A stretch of DNA of 64,000 bases from Edaphochlamys debaryana (taxonomy: Eukaryota; Chlorophyta; Chlorophyceae; Chlamydomonadales), in contig JAEHOE010000009.1 of NCBI GenBank assembly GCA_016858145.1, positions 1,612,001-1,676,000 on the forward strand, written 5' to 3'. Of this stretch, positions 53,021 through 64,000 are shown in pieces. The notes under the pieces were generated by a model. The model saw only the letters and a program-made list of their open reading frames with translations. It ran no database searches and was not told where the DNA came from. Within the stretch, counting starts at the first letter, position 1; the number at the start of each line of letters is the position of its first letter. The position numbers and the translations under genes are program-made.

Positions 53021-53203
53021 CGCCGCCAGCTCTCCTGCAAACCCGACCGAACAGCTGTTTCACGCTACTATACGCAACTTCATTACATGTGATAGGCCTA
53101 TAAGCGCTTCTGGAACCCGGGTGGAGGAATGCGCCTAGCCTTCGGCGAGCAGGCGCGACGGCCGCGGCAACGCCCCTGCCCATAGGTGCCTGGGAGCGAT
53201 CAT

Positions 53204-56200
53204 ATGGCGCTACGGGTGCTCAACGTCGCAGAGAAGCCCAGCGTCGCGAAAGAGGTGTCGCGCATCCTCAGCGAAAATGCCGCTCGCTCCTCGCGTGGCG
53301 CGTAAGCCGGGCTTGCGAGGGACATCGGTGCTCACTCGCTGCTTCTCTTGCTGCTTGGTCGACTCGTCGTGCGCGCCAACCCTGCACCGCCCCTCCAACC
53401 CGGCTCTTACCCCTCCGTCCCCGCTCTCGCAGCGCGCGCTTCAACCCCATCTGGGAGTTCCCCTACAATGTGGAAGGGCGCCAGGCCACCATGGTCTTCA
53501 CCTCGGTGGCGGGGCACCTCATGGAGCTGGAGTTCCCGGACGCGTGAGTGCGGCCATTGATGAGCTCGCCATGGCACGGTGGCGCGCGCCCATTCGCAGC
53601 AGCCTCCAGTTCGGGTTGTGAACGGAGTCCGCGAGCCTTTAGTGTTGAACTCAAACGCTTCTCAACAAAGGCTGCACCCGCTGCCATGGTAGCTGGCTCG
53701 GGATAGCCTTCCACTTCCAGGGTGCTTACGGGGGTTCAGTGGGGTCTCGGTCTGGCGATGTGGGTCCGTCCATCCAGGTCCCCCCAAAGACCCAAGGGCA
53801 GCACGATACTCGTGTACTCTCCCTGACCCTCCCTCGTAGCTACCGGCGATGGCACTCCTGCTCCGATGTTGAGCTGTACAGCTGCGGAGTGGAGAAGTCT
53901 GTGCCACCGGTGGGTGCTGGGCTCGAGGCGGTGGGTGAGGCGGTTGCCAAACCTTATGGCGCGACATGTGTGCAGGGAGCCCTAGCTGGGATTGACCAAT
54001 GCCGTGCCGACGCTCTGTCAAAAGCACGCACTCTCAGCTCACGGCCTTTTACCACCCACCACGCCACACCACCCACCTCACGGCCCCCTGCCCCCCGCCC
54101 CTCTCCGTGCCGGCCCAACCTCCCCCCACTTCCCCCACCTTCCTTCACCTTCCCAGGACAAGTCCGACCTGAAGCGGCAGCTGCAGCAGCTGGCCCGCTC
54201 CTGCGCCTGGCTGGTGCTGTGGCTGGACTGCGACCGGGAGGGGGAGAACATCAGCTTCGAGGTGCCTTGGGGGGGAGGGGAAGGGTGGGGGAGGAGGAGG
54301 AGGGGGGAAGGGACATGGGGAGGGGAAGGGGGGAGGGGGAGGAGGAAGGGGGAGGGGGGGAGGAAGGGGGGAGGGGGAGGAGGAAGGGGGAGGGGGAGGA
54401 GGAAGGGGGGGAAGGGGAAGGGGGGAGGGGAAGGGGGGGGGGGAAGGGGGGAGGGTTAGGGGGGAAGGGGGACGGGGACGGGGACGGAGGGTTAGGGGGG
54501 AAGGGGAAGGGGGGAGGGGAAAGGGGAGAGGGGGAGGAGAACCTCAGCTTTGAGGTGCTTTCAGGGGAAGAAGAGGAAAAGGGAGCGTGGGAAGAGAGAT
54601 CTTCGACAAACTGGCCATGGGAGGTAGAGACGGGGAGGGCGGGGGCATCAGCTCCGTGGTGGGCGGGGGGCGAGGGAAGGTAATGGCAGAGAGGGGGCAG
54701 GCGCCGGAGTGGGACACGTGACGAGACTCCGCACGGGCTCCCCACATGCTGGACGGCAGAGCCCCGCACGGGGGGGGTTGAACCTGGTGGGCAGGGAGGT
54801 GGTTGCCCCCACCCCCCTTGCCCTTGCCCTTGCCCTTTCCCCTCCTTCTCTTCTCCCCCCTCTTCCTCTTGCCACATTCCACACGCCTCCCCTAAGTGAG
54901 CCCCCCTCTCTCCGCCACCCCTCTCTCCCCACACCCTCCAACCCCCAACATCCGCAGGTGCTGGACGTCTGCTGCGCCGCCAACCCCCGCCTCACCATCC
55001 GCCGCGCCCGCTTCTCCGCGCTCATTCCCCGCGAGCTGCACCGGGCCATGGCCACACTGGGGCAGCCCAACCGCAACGAGTCCCTCGCGGTGGACGCGCG
55101 GCAGGTGGGGTTTCGGTTGGAAGTTGTAGGGTTACAAGGTTCAGATGTTACGGTTGCTAAGTTCAGGAAGGAAGCAGCTGGAATCAGGTGGGGACTAGGG
55201 TAGGGAGGCAACGTGCAACCAGCCCGACCGCAACGAGGCGCTGGAGGTGGACGCGCGGCAGGTGGGGGTGTTGGGCTTGGAACTGGGGGCTACGGTGACA
55301 GGTTACATGCGACATGTGCGACATGTCCCTTCTGTCCCTGGTTGCAGGAGATTGACCTGCGCATCGGGGCCAGCTTCACCCGCTTCCAGACCAAGCAGCT
55401 GCGGGTGCGGGGGGGGCAGGGGGGGGGGGTGTTTTGTTATTATCCGAGCCAGGATGGGGAGGGGGAGCAGCGTTGTCGCGGGGTTGGAACGGTGGTGGAC
55501 GGGTGGCGGCAGGCGCTTGGTGGGGGCGCAGGCGCTGCCCCATCGTCTCATGTCATCCCCTCTTTCGCGCGTTTTTCGTCTCGCCCCCCGCAGGACAAGT
55601 TCGATCTCAGCGGCATCGCCGCGCTGCGGGAGCGCGCCGCGCGCGACGGGAGATCTGCCGTACTGTCGTACGGCCCCTGCCAGTTCCCCACCCTGGGCCT
55701 GATCGTGCAGCGGGCGTGGGAGGTGCAGAACCACGTGCGGGAGCCGTTCTGGTGGGTGGCAGGATTGGGGGCCTTGTAGGGCAGGTTATGTTCTGTCTGG
55801 TGGGGATTGCATGGGCGAGGTGGGCCGGCTCGGGGGAGGGCGCTGGAGGCGCTGATCAGGTCCGCTCCGGAAACTACTTGTAGGGCAGGTTAACCTTGAA
55901 TCTGGAGGGCTGGGTGGTTGTGTTCTGTCTGGTGGGGATTCTCTGGGCGGGGTGGTGGTAATGGTGGGGAGAGTGGGGGGGCGGAGATCCACCCTGTGAG
56001 CACACGGTGATCGCCCTGCACACCCGGGGCGCCGATCTTGAGCTGTCTTGTGCCAGCATCCGTGACCCAGGAGTCCGTCCCCCCCTCCCCCTGTCAGGAC
56101 CATCCACATGGCCTACCGCGACCCCTCTCGCTCCTTTCCTCCCTGTCCCCGCCTTCTCCTACCCTACACCTTACCCCCCCTTACCCCCTCCCCCCCCCCC

Positions 56201-59200
56201 CTCCCCCTGTCAGGACCATCCACATGGCCTACCGCGACCCCTCTCGCTCCTTTCCTCCCTGTCCCCGCCTTCTCCTACCCTACACCTTACCCCCCCTTAC
56301 CCCCTCCCCCCCCCCTCCCCCTGTCAGGACCATCCACATGGCCTACCGCGAGCCCCCCCCCGAGGGGGGCCACTGCGTGTTCGAGTGGGCCCGGGGGCGG
56401 CTCTTCGACCAGGCGGCGGCGGAGATGTTTTTTCGAGGTGTGTGGGGAGGGGGGCAAGGAAGGGGCGGGGCAGAGGGGGGGGCAGGGAAGGGGCGGGGCG
56501 GGGGAAGGGGCGTGGGGGGGGGGGGGAAGGGGCGGGGGAGGGAAGGGGCGGGGAGGGAGGGGCCGAGGTGGATTGGGTGGGGTGGTGGGATAGAGGTTGG
56601 GATTCGTGGCGTGGGAAGGATGTGAGGGGATTGGAGGCGGATGGGGTCAGGTGCAGGAGGCCGAGGGCGCAATAATCCTTTCCCTTAGCCCGTGCGAGAG
56701 TGTCTCGGATTTTCCACACAAACACGCTTCCTCCTTCCCCCTCAACCCAACTCCCCCCCCCATCAGGTAGTGCAGGAGGCCGAGGGGGCTGTGGTGGTGT
56801 CCTCCCGCGGCTCCCAGCGCACCCGGGCGGCGCCCTCGCCCCTGAGCACCCTGGAGATGCAGAAGCGGGCCACGGGCAAGCTGAGGCTGAGCGGTGGGTC
56901 GTGGTTTGGGGAGGTGGTGGGGCTTCGGGGCAGAGGGTCGGGGTATGGGGTGGGTTTTGGGATGAGTTGGGCCAAGCTGAGGCTGAGCGGAGGAGCTGAA
57001 TACCTCCACAGCTATCTAAACTCTAAATCTTATTGCTAGCTAGTTAGCTCAGGCTGACGCGCTCATCTCCATTCCACGCCCCCCCCCCCAGGTGAGCGCA
57101 TCATGAAGCTGGCCGAGGAGCTGTACCAGGCGGGCTTCATATCCTACCCGCGCACGGAGACCGACGTGTTCGACCCGGGGCAGGACCTGCGGGTGGGTGG
57201 GGGCGGCTGGGGGTGGGTGGGTGGGGTTCGGTGCCATCCGCAACCCTTGCCGGTAACTGCCCACAACCACTGCACGGCAGTTGGGCGGGGGCAGGACCTG
57301 CCGGTGGGTGGGGGTTTTCGACCCGGGGCAGGACCTGCGGGTGGGTGGAGGGCTGAGGGGGGCCGGGTGGCGGATGGGTGGGTGGGGCCAGGACGTGCGG
57401 CTGAGGGGTCCGGGTGGGTGGGTGGGGGTGTGCGAGCGGGGGCAGGAATGATGCTGGGCCAGGGCGCTGGTCGAGTGGGGCTGTCGTTGAGAACCAGCTG
57501 CACCGCTGGGCTTGCCCTGCCAAGCTGACTCGCAACCGTAACCGTAACGGTCAACTGCCGCCGCCGCAGGCCATCGTGAACGAGCACGCCAACGACCCCC
57601 GCTGGGGGGCGCACGCGCAGGTGGGGGTTCGGGGTGGGATGGGGTGCATGGGGTGTGGTCCCCGCCAGAGGGGTGCAACGCTGCAGCCGGTCCTGACACG
57701 AACCGTGCGCTCCTGGCGTCCTGCGCCGAGGCCTCTGGGCACAGCTCGCAGCCGCCCGAACACTTCCACCACATCTCCACGTACAGGGCTGCTTCCCTCC
57801 GGTGGCCCAGCGGTCACTTCCCGTGCTTTTTGAGCTAGCCTGTTTTTGGCCCCTACCGATGGCCCGACGGCGTTGCTCAGTTCATGCTCCTGCCCTTACG
57901 CACCCAATGGACCAGTGGTGCGCTTGTCTTCAGCCTGTCTGTGGCCCCTCCCGGCCCCCAACCCAACCATGCCCCCGCAGCGCATACTGTCGGGGGAGCT
58001 GTGGCGCCAGCCCAAGCCCGGGGGGCACGACGACAAGGCCCACCCGCCCATCCACCCCACACGCCACTCCCTGGTAGGGCCCCTGTAAGCCCCTGCGGTT
58101 CCTGCGGCCCTGGACTGGGCTGGATGGATGTTTTGGTGCAAGGACGGGGCCTACGTGCACTGCAGCACGCGGGCCACGTGGGCTAAGTCATGCAGGGTGA
58201 CGTGGACGAGTCCCCTCCCGCGCCCTTCGACTGCTGCGGGGTCCGGCTGGGCGGCGTGTGGCGAGAGCCGGGTACCGGTATGCGGGGGACCTGACCCGCC
58301 TAGCCTGACCTGCCCTCCCCGCGCCCTCCAACCGCCAACGGAAAACCGGCAGGGCGAGCACGATTGGAGCCACGAGAAGAAGGCGCTGTACGAGTTCGTC
58401 GTACGGCACTTCCTGGCGTGCTGCTCACGTGACGCCGTGGGCATGGAGACGGTGGTGGAGGCGGACGTTGGGGGTGAGGCGGGGGGTTGGGGTGGGGGGT
58501 GTCGGGGGAAGGCCCGCTGCGGAGGGGCCGCTGCGGATTATACGCGGCTGCCCACCTCGGGTCTCTCGGGGGCGTCGCGTGGAGGTGTCAGGGGCACAGC
58601 CTGTCCGCTGGGGGTCAACCTGCTCCCTATAGAGTGAGGCTGCTAGCGCGCAGCCTCTTCCAGGCCCCCATACCACCGAACCGCCTCTCAACCACCTCCC
58701 AACCCCTAACCGCCAACCGCAAACCGCAAACCGCAGGCGAGCGCTTCCGCACCACCGGCCTCATGGTGCTCGAGCGCAACTGGCTCGACGTGTACCCCTA
58801 CAGCAACTGGGGCGGCAACGCCAACCTGCCCAGGCTGGTCCCGGGCCAGGCCTTCACGCCCACGGAGCTTCGGCTGCGGAGCGTGAGGCGGGGCAGTGTG
58901 GGGCGAGCTTGCGAGGGCAGGGGTGGAAGGGAGAAAGGAAGGGAGGAAGGAAGCGGTAGGGGGTAGTCTGTTGCTTGTGGTAGTCGGAGAGGTGAAGATG
59001 TAGAGGGATGGTGCAGGTCTTCACAGCACGCAGGAGGTGCCACACTAATTTGCATGTCTCGTCATGCACAGCGCCTCTCCTCGCCCTCCTCAACACACCC
59101 TTACCTCCCGCATGGCTGTCGCCAGCCCGAGCACCAACCAACTCCCACCGCTCGAGCGGCCCAGCCCTCTCTAACCTCTGCCACCCACACCCCTACCTCC

Positions 59201-62036
59201 AACCCTGCATCCACATCCTCACTTCCTCAGGGCACCACGGAGCCGCCACCCCGCATGTCCGAGCGAGATCTCATTAGTAAGATGGAGGCGCACGGCATCG
59301 GTACGGACGCCACGGTGGCCGAGCACATCCAGAAGCAGCTGGAGCGGGGGTACGCGGAGAAGGACGAGGGGTCGCTCACCTTCTGGCCCACGCCGCTAGG
59401 TGGGTGTCGGGCCGGGCCTGAGAGCGCATGGTGTTTGGGGTATGCCGGAACGTAAATGACTACAAGTGCAACAAGCGGGAACATCGGAACCGGAGGCGGG
59501 AGGGGTCGCTCACGTTCTGGCCCACGCCGCTAGGCGGGCCAACGCAACATAGGTGGGTGCCGCTAGGTGGGTGGGTGGGTGGCAAGCGGTACCCGAGTGG
59601 ACGGCTTTTGGCGGTGGGTGATCACACCCTACGGTGCCTGCGTGGGCCCTACCTGGATGAGTGGCCGGCCCCCATGGCCCGTACGGCAGTTTTGCCCAAC
59701 GACCCTACCCCACGTGTGTACGGCAGGCGAGGCGCTCATCAGCGGCTACTGCCGCATGGGCCTGGACGATCTGTGGAAGCCGGATCTGCGGGCCAAGATC
59801 GAGGCGGCCATCCGGGATGTGGCGGAGGGGCGGCAGAGCAAGGACCAGGTGGGATAGGGGGGAGGGAGCGGGGGCAGATGCGGCAATCTATTGCCAGCTG
59901 ACACGGCACAGGTGCTCTCCGGCACGGCTTGCTAAGCGCGCTGTCACGTACCGCTACCTCCCCACCACGATTGCGTGCTCTGGCTGTCCTCCTACCACAT
60001 CCTCCGTCCCCCACTGCCTCATAGCTGCCACCCCACCGACACAGCGCCCCTCATTTCCCCATCCCCACACACCCACCCACAGGTGCTGGCGGAGGCGGTG
60101 CAGTTCTTCCGCGCCGACTTCCTCACCGCAACGCAGCGGGCAGGGGTGCTGGCGGCCGAGATGGCCCGCTTCCTGCCCCTCAGCGGAGGCGGCGGCGGGC
60201 CCGGCGGCGGCGGAGGTGGCGGAGGCGGAGGCGGCGGGGGCGGGGGCGGCCACGGCGGAGGCGGGGGTGGAGGCGGCATGGGCCCAGGCCGGGGCCAGGC
60301 GGGCCCGCCCCCCGTGGGCCCGCCGCTCGGCACGTGTCAGAGCTGCGGCAGCGCCGCCCTCGTGCTGGTCAAGGGCACGGACGGGCGGTACACCGCCACG
60401 TGTGCCAACACGGGGGTATGCGGGTTCAGGTGCGCACGTGTGTATCAGTCAAGGGGACAGGGTCAGGCTGGGCGGCCGTGGGCCCTGGGGCTGACGTCAG
60501 CCCAAGACATCAGAGGCTCCCATCCGATAGGGGAAGTCCGGAGCTTTCGGCCGACACAAACCCCTGCCTTCCGTTTTCCGCCCGCCTTCCTTCGTCCATC
60601 CACCTCCAGGCTGGCGCTGCCTCGGGCCGTGGTCGACGCCTCCCCCTCCGCCCAGCCCTGCGCCCGCTGCGCCCTGTCCGGCGGCGGCGGGCCGCTGCAC
60701 TGCGCTGCCGTACGCTTCCGCATGAGCGCCCTGCCCTCGGTCGCCATGGAGGTACTGCAGGCGAGTACGGCAGGCTGTGACTAATTGTGTGACGTGTACG
60801 GCGGCGGGATGACTCATGCACTGTCGCGCCGTGGTAGCAACACGGACGGCCAAGTCGGTCGATCTTGGTTTCCGAAGCTGGCAGCACAAACGCATGGAGC
60901 GAAAGAGGCGCCCGGCGTAGGCACTACCTGACTTAATTTTTATCAATTATAACCATGTGACCTTGCAGGAGCCCACCCTCACCTGCTGTCTTATCTGTGA
61001 CCCCCGCTTCCGTACAATCGTCGAGGCGTGCGGCGGCGGCCCTGACGCTGGCGGCGGCGGCGGTGGAGGGGCACGGGCGCGCGGCGGCGGCGCCGCCGGC
61101 GGCGGCCGTGGGGGAGCAGCCGCCGGCGGCAGCGGCCGACAGGCCGCGGCGGCGGCGGTCCGTAACGCCCTCAACAACGCCCGAGGCGGCGGCGGCGGCG
61201 GCGGGGGCGGGGCAGGAGCAGGGCCCGGGACAGGCGGCACTCAGTTCGGTGGGGGCGGGGGTGCGTATGGGTCAGCGGCGGACTACGAAGACGACACGGA
61301 GGGGGACCAGGACGGTCGCGGGGGGGCCGCCAGGCGAGGCCGGCGGGGGCAGTCAGCCTCGCGCGCCGGCGCTGGCGGCGGCGGAGCCGCCGCCCCTCGC
61401 TCCCGATCCGAACCCGCCGCGCCGCGGGCGGCGGCCGGCGGCCGCGGCGGAGCCGCCGCAGGCGGCGGCAGGGGCCGCGGCCGGGCAGCCGCCGCCGCCG
61501 CCGCTATGCCGCTGTGCCCCCGCCACGGCCAGGCGTGCCGACGGGTGGTGTCGCGGAGTCAGGCCAACCCCGGGCGGCCCTACTTTGCATGTGCGCATGC
61601 GGAGAGGTCCGAGCAAGACGCATGCGGCGCCTTCTTGTGGGAGGACCAGTGGGACGGCTCCTCCGCCGCCCCGAGTAAGCACGGGGCCCCTGGTGGGGGT
61701 GGCGGCGGTGGAGGTGGGAACGGGGGTGGGGGCGGCGGAGGGTACGGAGGCGGCGTCGGTGGCGGCGGCTACGGCGGGAGAGGGGGCGGCGGAGGCGGAG
61801 GCGGCGGGGGGCGTGGCGGTCGCGGGGGTGGAGGCGGAGGAGGGGGTTGGGGGGAGGGGAACGGGGCTGTGTTTGCGTCTGCCACCGGCGTCGTGTACGG
61901 GGGCGGGGGCGGGGGAGGGGGCGCGTATGGAGGGGGCGGGGGAGCTTACGGAGGAGGAGGGGGCGGAGGGGGAGGGGGCGTGTGCTACCGCTGCCAGCAG
62001 CCAGGCCACTTCGCTCGTGACTGCCCCAACGCGTGA
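53204..62036 (+). CDS. TOP3: DNA topoisomerase 3 (type IA, TOP3A-like), 1112 aa, nineteen exons
   Basis: Single-strand passage enzyme that dissolves double Holliday junctions with a RecQ helicase and RMI1. Exons: 53204-53301, 53433-53543, 53840-53909, 54157-54261, 54958-55104, 55348-55404, 55594-55751, 56328-56437, 56771-56893, 57092-57192, 57570-57620, 57981-58073, 58353-58473, 58737-58882, 59231-59399, 59727-59848, 60083-60429, 60610-60751, 60969-62036. TOPRIM acidic residues: E10 ([10 protein letters not shown]), D117 and D119 (LDCDREGEN). Catalytic Tyr345 in [10 protein letters not shown]. Also conserved: [30 protein letters not shown]. The C-terminal half has Gly-rich linkers separating CxxC-type zinc modules (CQSCG, CARCAL, CCLICD), a GRF-type finger ([20 protein letters not shown]...CGAFLWED) and a final CCHC knuckle, [14 protein letters not shown]. 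The exon 9 acceptor is ambiguous by 4 bp (CAG|GTA or GTAG|TG). The N-terminus lacks an obvious organelle presequence. Confidence 0.93.
54262..54540 (+). repeat. Purine-only GGGGAA/GGAGG tract in TOP3 intron 4
   Basis: About 280 bp almost entirely G and A on the plus strand ([18 protein letters not shown] units), ending in a partial copy of the exon 4 end at 54530-54563. Confidence 0.85.
55218..55267 (+). repeat. Intronic copy of TOP3 exon 5 end and donor
   Basis: Near-copy of 55061-55110, offset by 157 bp; both contain GTGGACGCGCGGCAGGTGGG. Confidence 0.9.
56083..56365 (+). repeat. Three tandem copies of the acceptor and start of TOP3 exon 8
   Basis: CCCCTGTCAGGACCATCCAC followed by ATGGCCTACCGCGA occurs with its CAG at 56095, 56211 and 56325, spacing 116 and 114 bp. 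The spacer sequence is also repeated. Only the third copy leads into the conserved exon. Confidence 0.95.
56647..56672 (+). repeat. Intronic copy of TOP3 exon 9 acceptor and start
   Basis: TCAGGTGCAGGAGGCCGAGG matches the real exon start 116 bp downstream, which has two extra bases after the CAGG. Confidence 0.85.
56969..56993 (+). repeat. Intronic copy of TOP3 exon 9 end
   Basis: CCAAGCTGAGGCTGAGCGG repeats the exon 9 end about 96 bp downstream; the donor GT has changed to GA. Confidence 0.8.
57287..57422 (+). repeat. Copies of TOP3 exon 10 end and donor in intron 10
   Basis: CGACCCGGGGCAGGACCTGC then GGGTGGGTGG recurs in full at 57318-57350 (148 bp from the real junction), with weaker copies at 57287-57314 and about 57387-57422. 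Confidence 0.85.
59498..59537 (+). repeat. Intronic copy of TOP3 exon 15 end
   Basis: GGGGTCGCTCACGTTCTGGC and following matches the exon 15 end 134 bp upstream; the donor GGTGGG has become GGCGGG. Confidence 0.9.
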
Positions 62037-62466
62037 CCCTACCCTAGGGAGGGCCGCCTCCCTGGTGGGCCAGACCCTCTTACACGTTGCCCTAACCCTA
62101 CCTGGGGAGTGGGACGCAGGAGTGTGTTGAGACAGTGTCGTGCGCTCACACTGCAAGACGATTGGAATGCGAGGGCACCCCGCTCGAGAGGCTGGGTGTG
62201 CGGGGTCGCCGTTTTGTGCGGGGCGGGGGAGGAGACCTGAAACGGATGAGGTGGTTTGTGTGCATGCTGGGGCATCGGGAATGCAGGGGGCCAAGCGGCA
62301 AACTGGATACTACTGCAGTAACGAAGCCCTGGCCGACGGTGAAGGTGTGGCAGCGCGAAGGTGTGGCAGCGCGGGTCTGGCGGGTGTGGGCGCTTGCGCT
62401 TGGTGCCAGGGAATGCATACACGACCCAGCCCGGCTCAAGGGTTGCAGTGTTGGGATGTGTGGCCC

Positions 62467-62503
62467 GTGGGTCGGTGGGTCGGTGGGTCGGTGGGTCGGT
62501 GGG
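62467..62503 (+). repeat. (GTGGGTCG)n minisatellite
   Basis: Four to five perfect 8-bp GTGGGTCG units. Confidence 0.9.
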
Positions 62504-62731
62504 AGCGAGGCCCAAGAGCTGAGGGGCTAGGGGGGGGAGGCCGCCCGGGGAAGCGGGCCGGAGATGTCGGCAAGCACGTTGTCGGCTCGTCCGAGACGGG
62601 ATTGTCGGTTCAGTGCTGAACGCGGCGAGTCGGTTGCCCTGCTGCTTACATCTCTCGCGCAGCCTGCGTTGATCAACTGACGCCAGCTAAAAACGGCTTA
62701 GCGGCATCGGCAGGGCCGCTAGCGGCTCGCG

Positions 62732-62736
62732 TGTAA
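62732..62736 (+). terminator. TGTAA polyadenylation signal of TOP3
   Basis: First TGTAA after the TOP3 stop, about 700 bp downstream. Confidence 0.55.
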
Positions 62737-62851
62737 GGACTCCAGAAGGGGGCCCGCGGCCCCTTCCTCGCTTGTCTCCACCCTCAACACCTGGACGCCC
62801 GCGGCCGGCCCGCTCCCGGCGCCGACCCCAAGAGGGAACGAAGGCCCTCCC

Positions 62852-64000
62852 ATGGCGCCCGGGGCCCAGGCGGTGCGCACTCAGCGCCACGGCCGCGGCT
62901 ATGTCCTCCGGACCGGCCCTGCAGGGGGCGCCGGGGGCAGCGGCAGCGGCAGCGGCGGGGCCGACAACGGAGGCGAGGCCGGAGGCGGTGGCGGGAGCGC
63001 CGACGTGCTGGTGGCAACAGCGGGGGCAATCGTGGTCCGCAGGCGCGTGGACGGCGCGTGGTCCCGTTGCTCGTTTGGTGGGGCTGTGCCGGCCTGACGC
63101 CCTGACCAGCGCGCCTCATGTGCGCGGAAGGGGAAGTGTCGCGTCTGGCTTGGTACCGGTCTCGCTGCAAGCCTCGTCTTTGTGGGTGAGAAGATGGTCC
63201 TTCCCTCCTTCCTGCCCCCTCCCCCAGCCCCTGCTCGGAGCCGCCCCTGCCGCCCCCCCGCTGGCCGGCGCCGCTGCGCCCCGCGCCGCTGCCCGCCGCC
63301 CGCACCGCATGGACAGAGGGCGCTGCGGCCGCGCGGGCGGCGCTGTGGGGCCGCCGGGCCGTGGCCCTACCAGCAGCGGTGGAGCGGCCCGGTCGGCTGG
63401 CGGCGGCGCTCCTGGAGCACGTGCGTATGGGTGCGGCATGGGCGGGAGAGGGCAAGGATTCGCTAGGCACTAGCACCAGCCTGGCACATCCTTGCTGGGG
63501 CAGGGCAGGTGGCGGCGGCGCTCCTGGAGCACGTGCGTTCGGTATGGGGCCGACGGGGACACAGGGGAAGGCTGGGCAACGCACACGGGCCTGGCACAGG
63601 GCTTTCTGGGGGCAGGGGAGGTGACGACGGCACTCCTGAGGGAGCACGTGCGTACGGCATGGGGCAAGCGTGCCAAAGGAGGAGTTAGATAGGGGGGTCC
63701 ATGGAAATGACATGCTGTGGCCTCACGCTCGCGATGTGCCGGTTCCGACGTTGCCGGAGGAGGTAGATAGGGGGGTCCATGGAATTGACACGCTGCTGCC
63801 TCACGCTTGCCATGTACCGGTGCCGATGCTGCCGGTGCCTGCCCCGTCTGCAGGCTGGTGGTGGTGGGGGGGGATGGGCCGCCTGGGCCGAAGGGCGCAG
63901 CAGGGCTCAAGGAGGCGTGTGGTGCTGCCTGACGGCGCTGGCGCCCTCACTCCCACCCCGTCTGCAGGCGCGGCGGCCCGCGGGCTCGCCCCGTGTGGGC
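62852..64000 (+). CDS. 5' part of an unidentified gene (3' truncated by window edge)
   Basis: The ATG at 62852 opens a frame (MAPGAQAVRTQRHGRGYVLR..., Gly-rich, then ADVLVATAGAIVVRRRVDGA). A likely second exon is 63228-63420, preceded by CCCCCAG and ending in GAGCAC|GTGCGT; its best frame reads ARTAWTEGAAAARAALWGRR then ALPAAVERPGRLAAALLEH. A third exon would start at 63968 after GTCTGCAG. The exon 1 donor is not settled: GGCGC|GTGGTC at about 63057 gives the right phase but is weak, and an alternative ATG frame at 62901 stays open much further. The intron 63421-63967 contains two copies of the exon 2 end and one copy of the exon 3 acceptor. No family recognised. Confidence 0.4.
63398..63662 (+). 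repeat. Three copies of an exon end and donor (right-edge gene)
   Basis: GGCGGCGGCGCTCCTGGAGC followed by ACGTGCGT has its exon end at 63420 and again at 63532; a more diverged copy ends at 63647. Spacing is 112 and 115 bp. Confidence 0.9.
63678..63835 (+). repeat. Two tandem copies of a 79-bp unit
   Basis: GGAGGAGTTAGATAGGGGGG... and GGAGGAGGTAGATAGGGGGG... start adjacent units that continue through GTCCATGGAA and CCTCACGCT with scattered changes. Confidence 0.85.

Larger units (their letters stand above)
52608..53203 (+). other. 3' UTR of the membrane protein gene and promoter of TOP3
   Basis: No coding frame supported. Contains the TGTAA at 52926, an inverted repeat just after it, and presumably the topoisomerase promoter and 5' UTR. 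Confidence 0.45.
62037..62851 (+). other. TOP3 3' UTR and intergenic region before the right-edge gene
   Basis: No coding frame supported. Contains an 8-bp minisatellite and a TGTAA at 62732. Confidence 0.5.

Noticed and set aside
55218..55267. Exon-like copy in TOP3 intron 5 considered as an extra coding exon
   Set aside because: It duplicates residues already encoded by exon 5, has no acceptor of its own, and including it would repeat a conserved topoisomerase segment; the same argument applies to the other junction copies.

Overview
The window looks like nuclear DNA of a GC-rich green alga of the Chlamydomonadales, close to Chlamydomonas. The reasons are intron-dense genes with short GT-AG introns, very GC-rich third codon positions, long Ala/Gly/Gln/Ser low-complexity stretches inside proteins, TGTAA (the Chlamydomonas polyadenylation signal) downstream of most plus-strand genes, and a gene that is clearly an algal FOX1-type multicopper ferroxidase. 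I found no rRNA, tRNA, CRISPR array, plasmid or phage feature. Gene models below were built by hand from splice sites. Unless stated otherwise, every exon joins its neighbour in phase.

Layout, left to right: the 3' end of a Gly-rich acidic protein gene (to 686); a Gln/Ala-rich probable nuclear protein (1449-3959); a small membrane-anchored protein on the minus strand (8201-6951); FOX1, 27 exons, 1181 aa (9728-18130); a small orphan protein behind a TATA box (19609-20759); a CDKL-like protein kinase with a tail of about 1,000 residues (22357-29062); a coiled-coil protein on the minus strand (34982-31281), divergent from a giant coiled-coil/Ser-rich protein of about 3,013 aa (35416-47047); a PH/GRAM-like protein on the minus strand (50245-47695), divergent from a signal-peptide, single-pass membrane protein (50557-52607); DNA topoisomerase 3, 19 exons, 1112 aa (53204-62036); and the start of another gene running off the right edge. 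The genes are unrelated housekeeping, iron-uptake and signalling genes, not an operon or cluster. Three divergent pairs (8201/9728, 34982/35416, 50245/50557) share upstream regions.

The most striking pattern is one no standard feature type names. At least ten introns in four genes contain imperfect tandem copies of their own exon-intron junction (exon end plus donor, or acceptor plus exon start), most often about 110-117 bp away. These create decoy splice sites and appear to enlarge introns. A second notable point is that the trinuclear copper ligands of FOX1 sit in domains 2 and 3, not in domains 1 and 6 as in ceruloplasmin.
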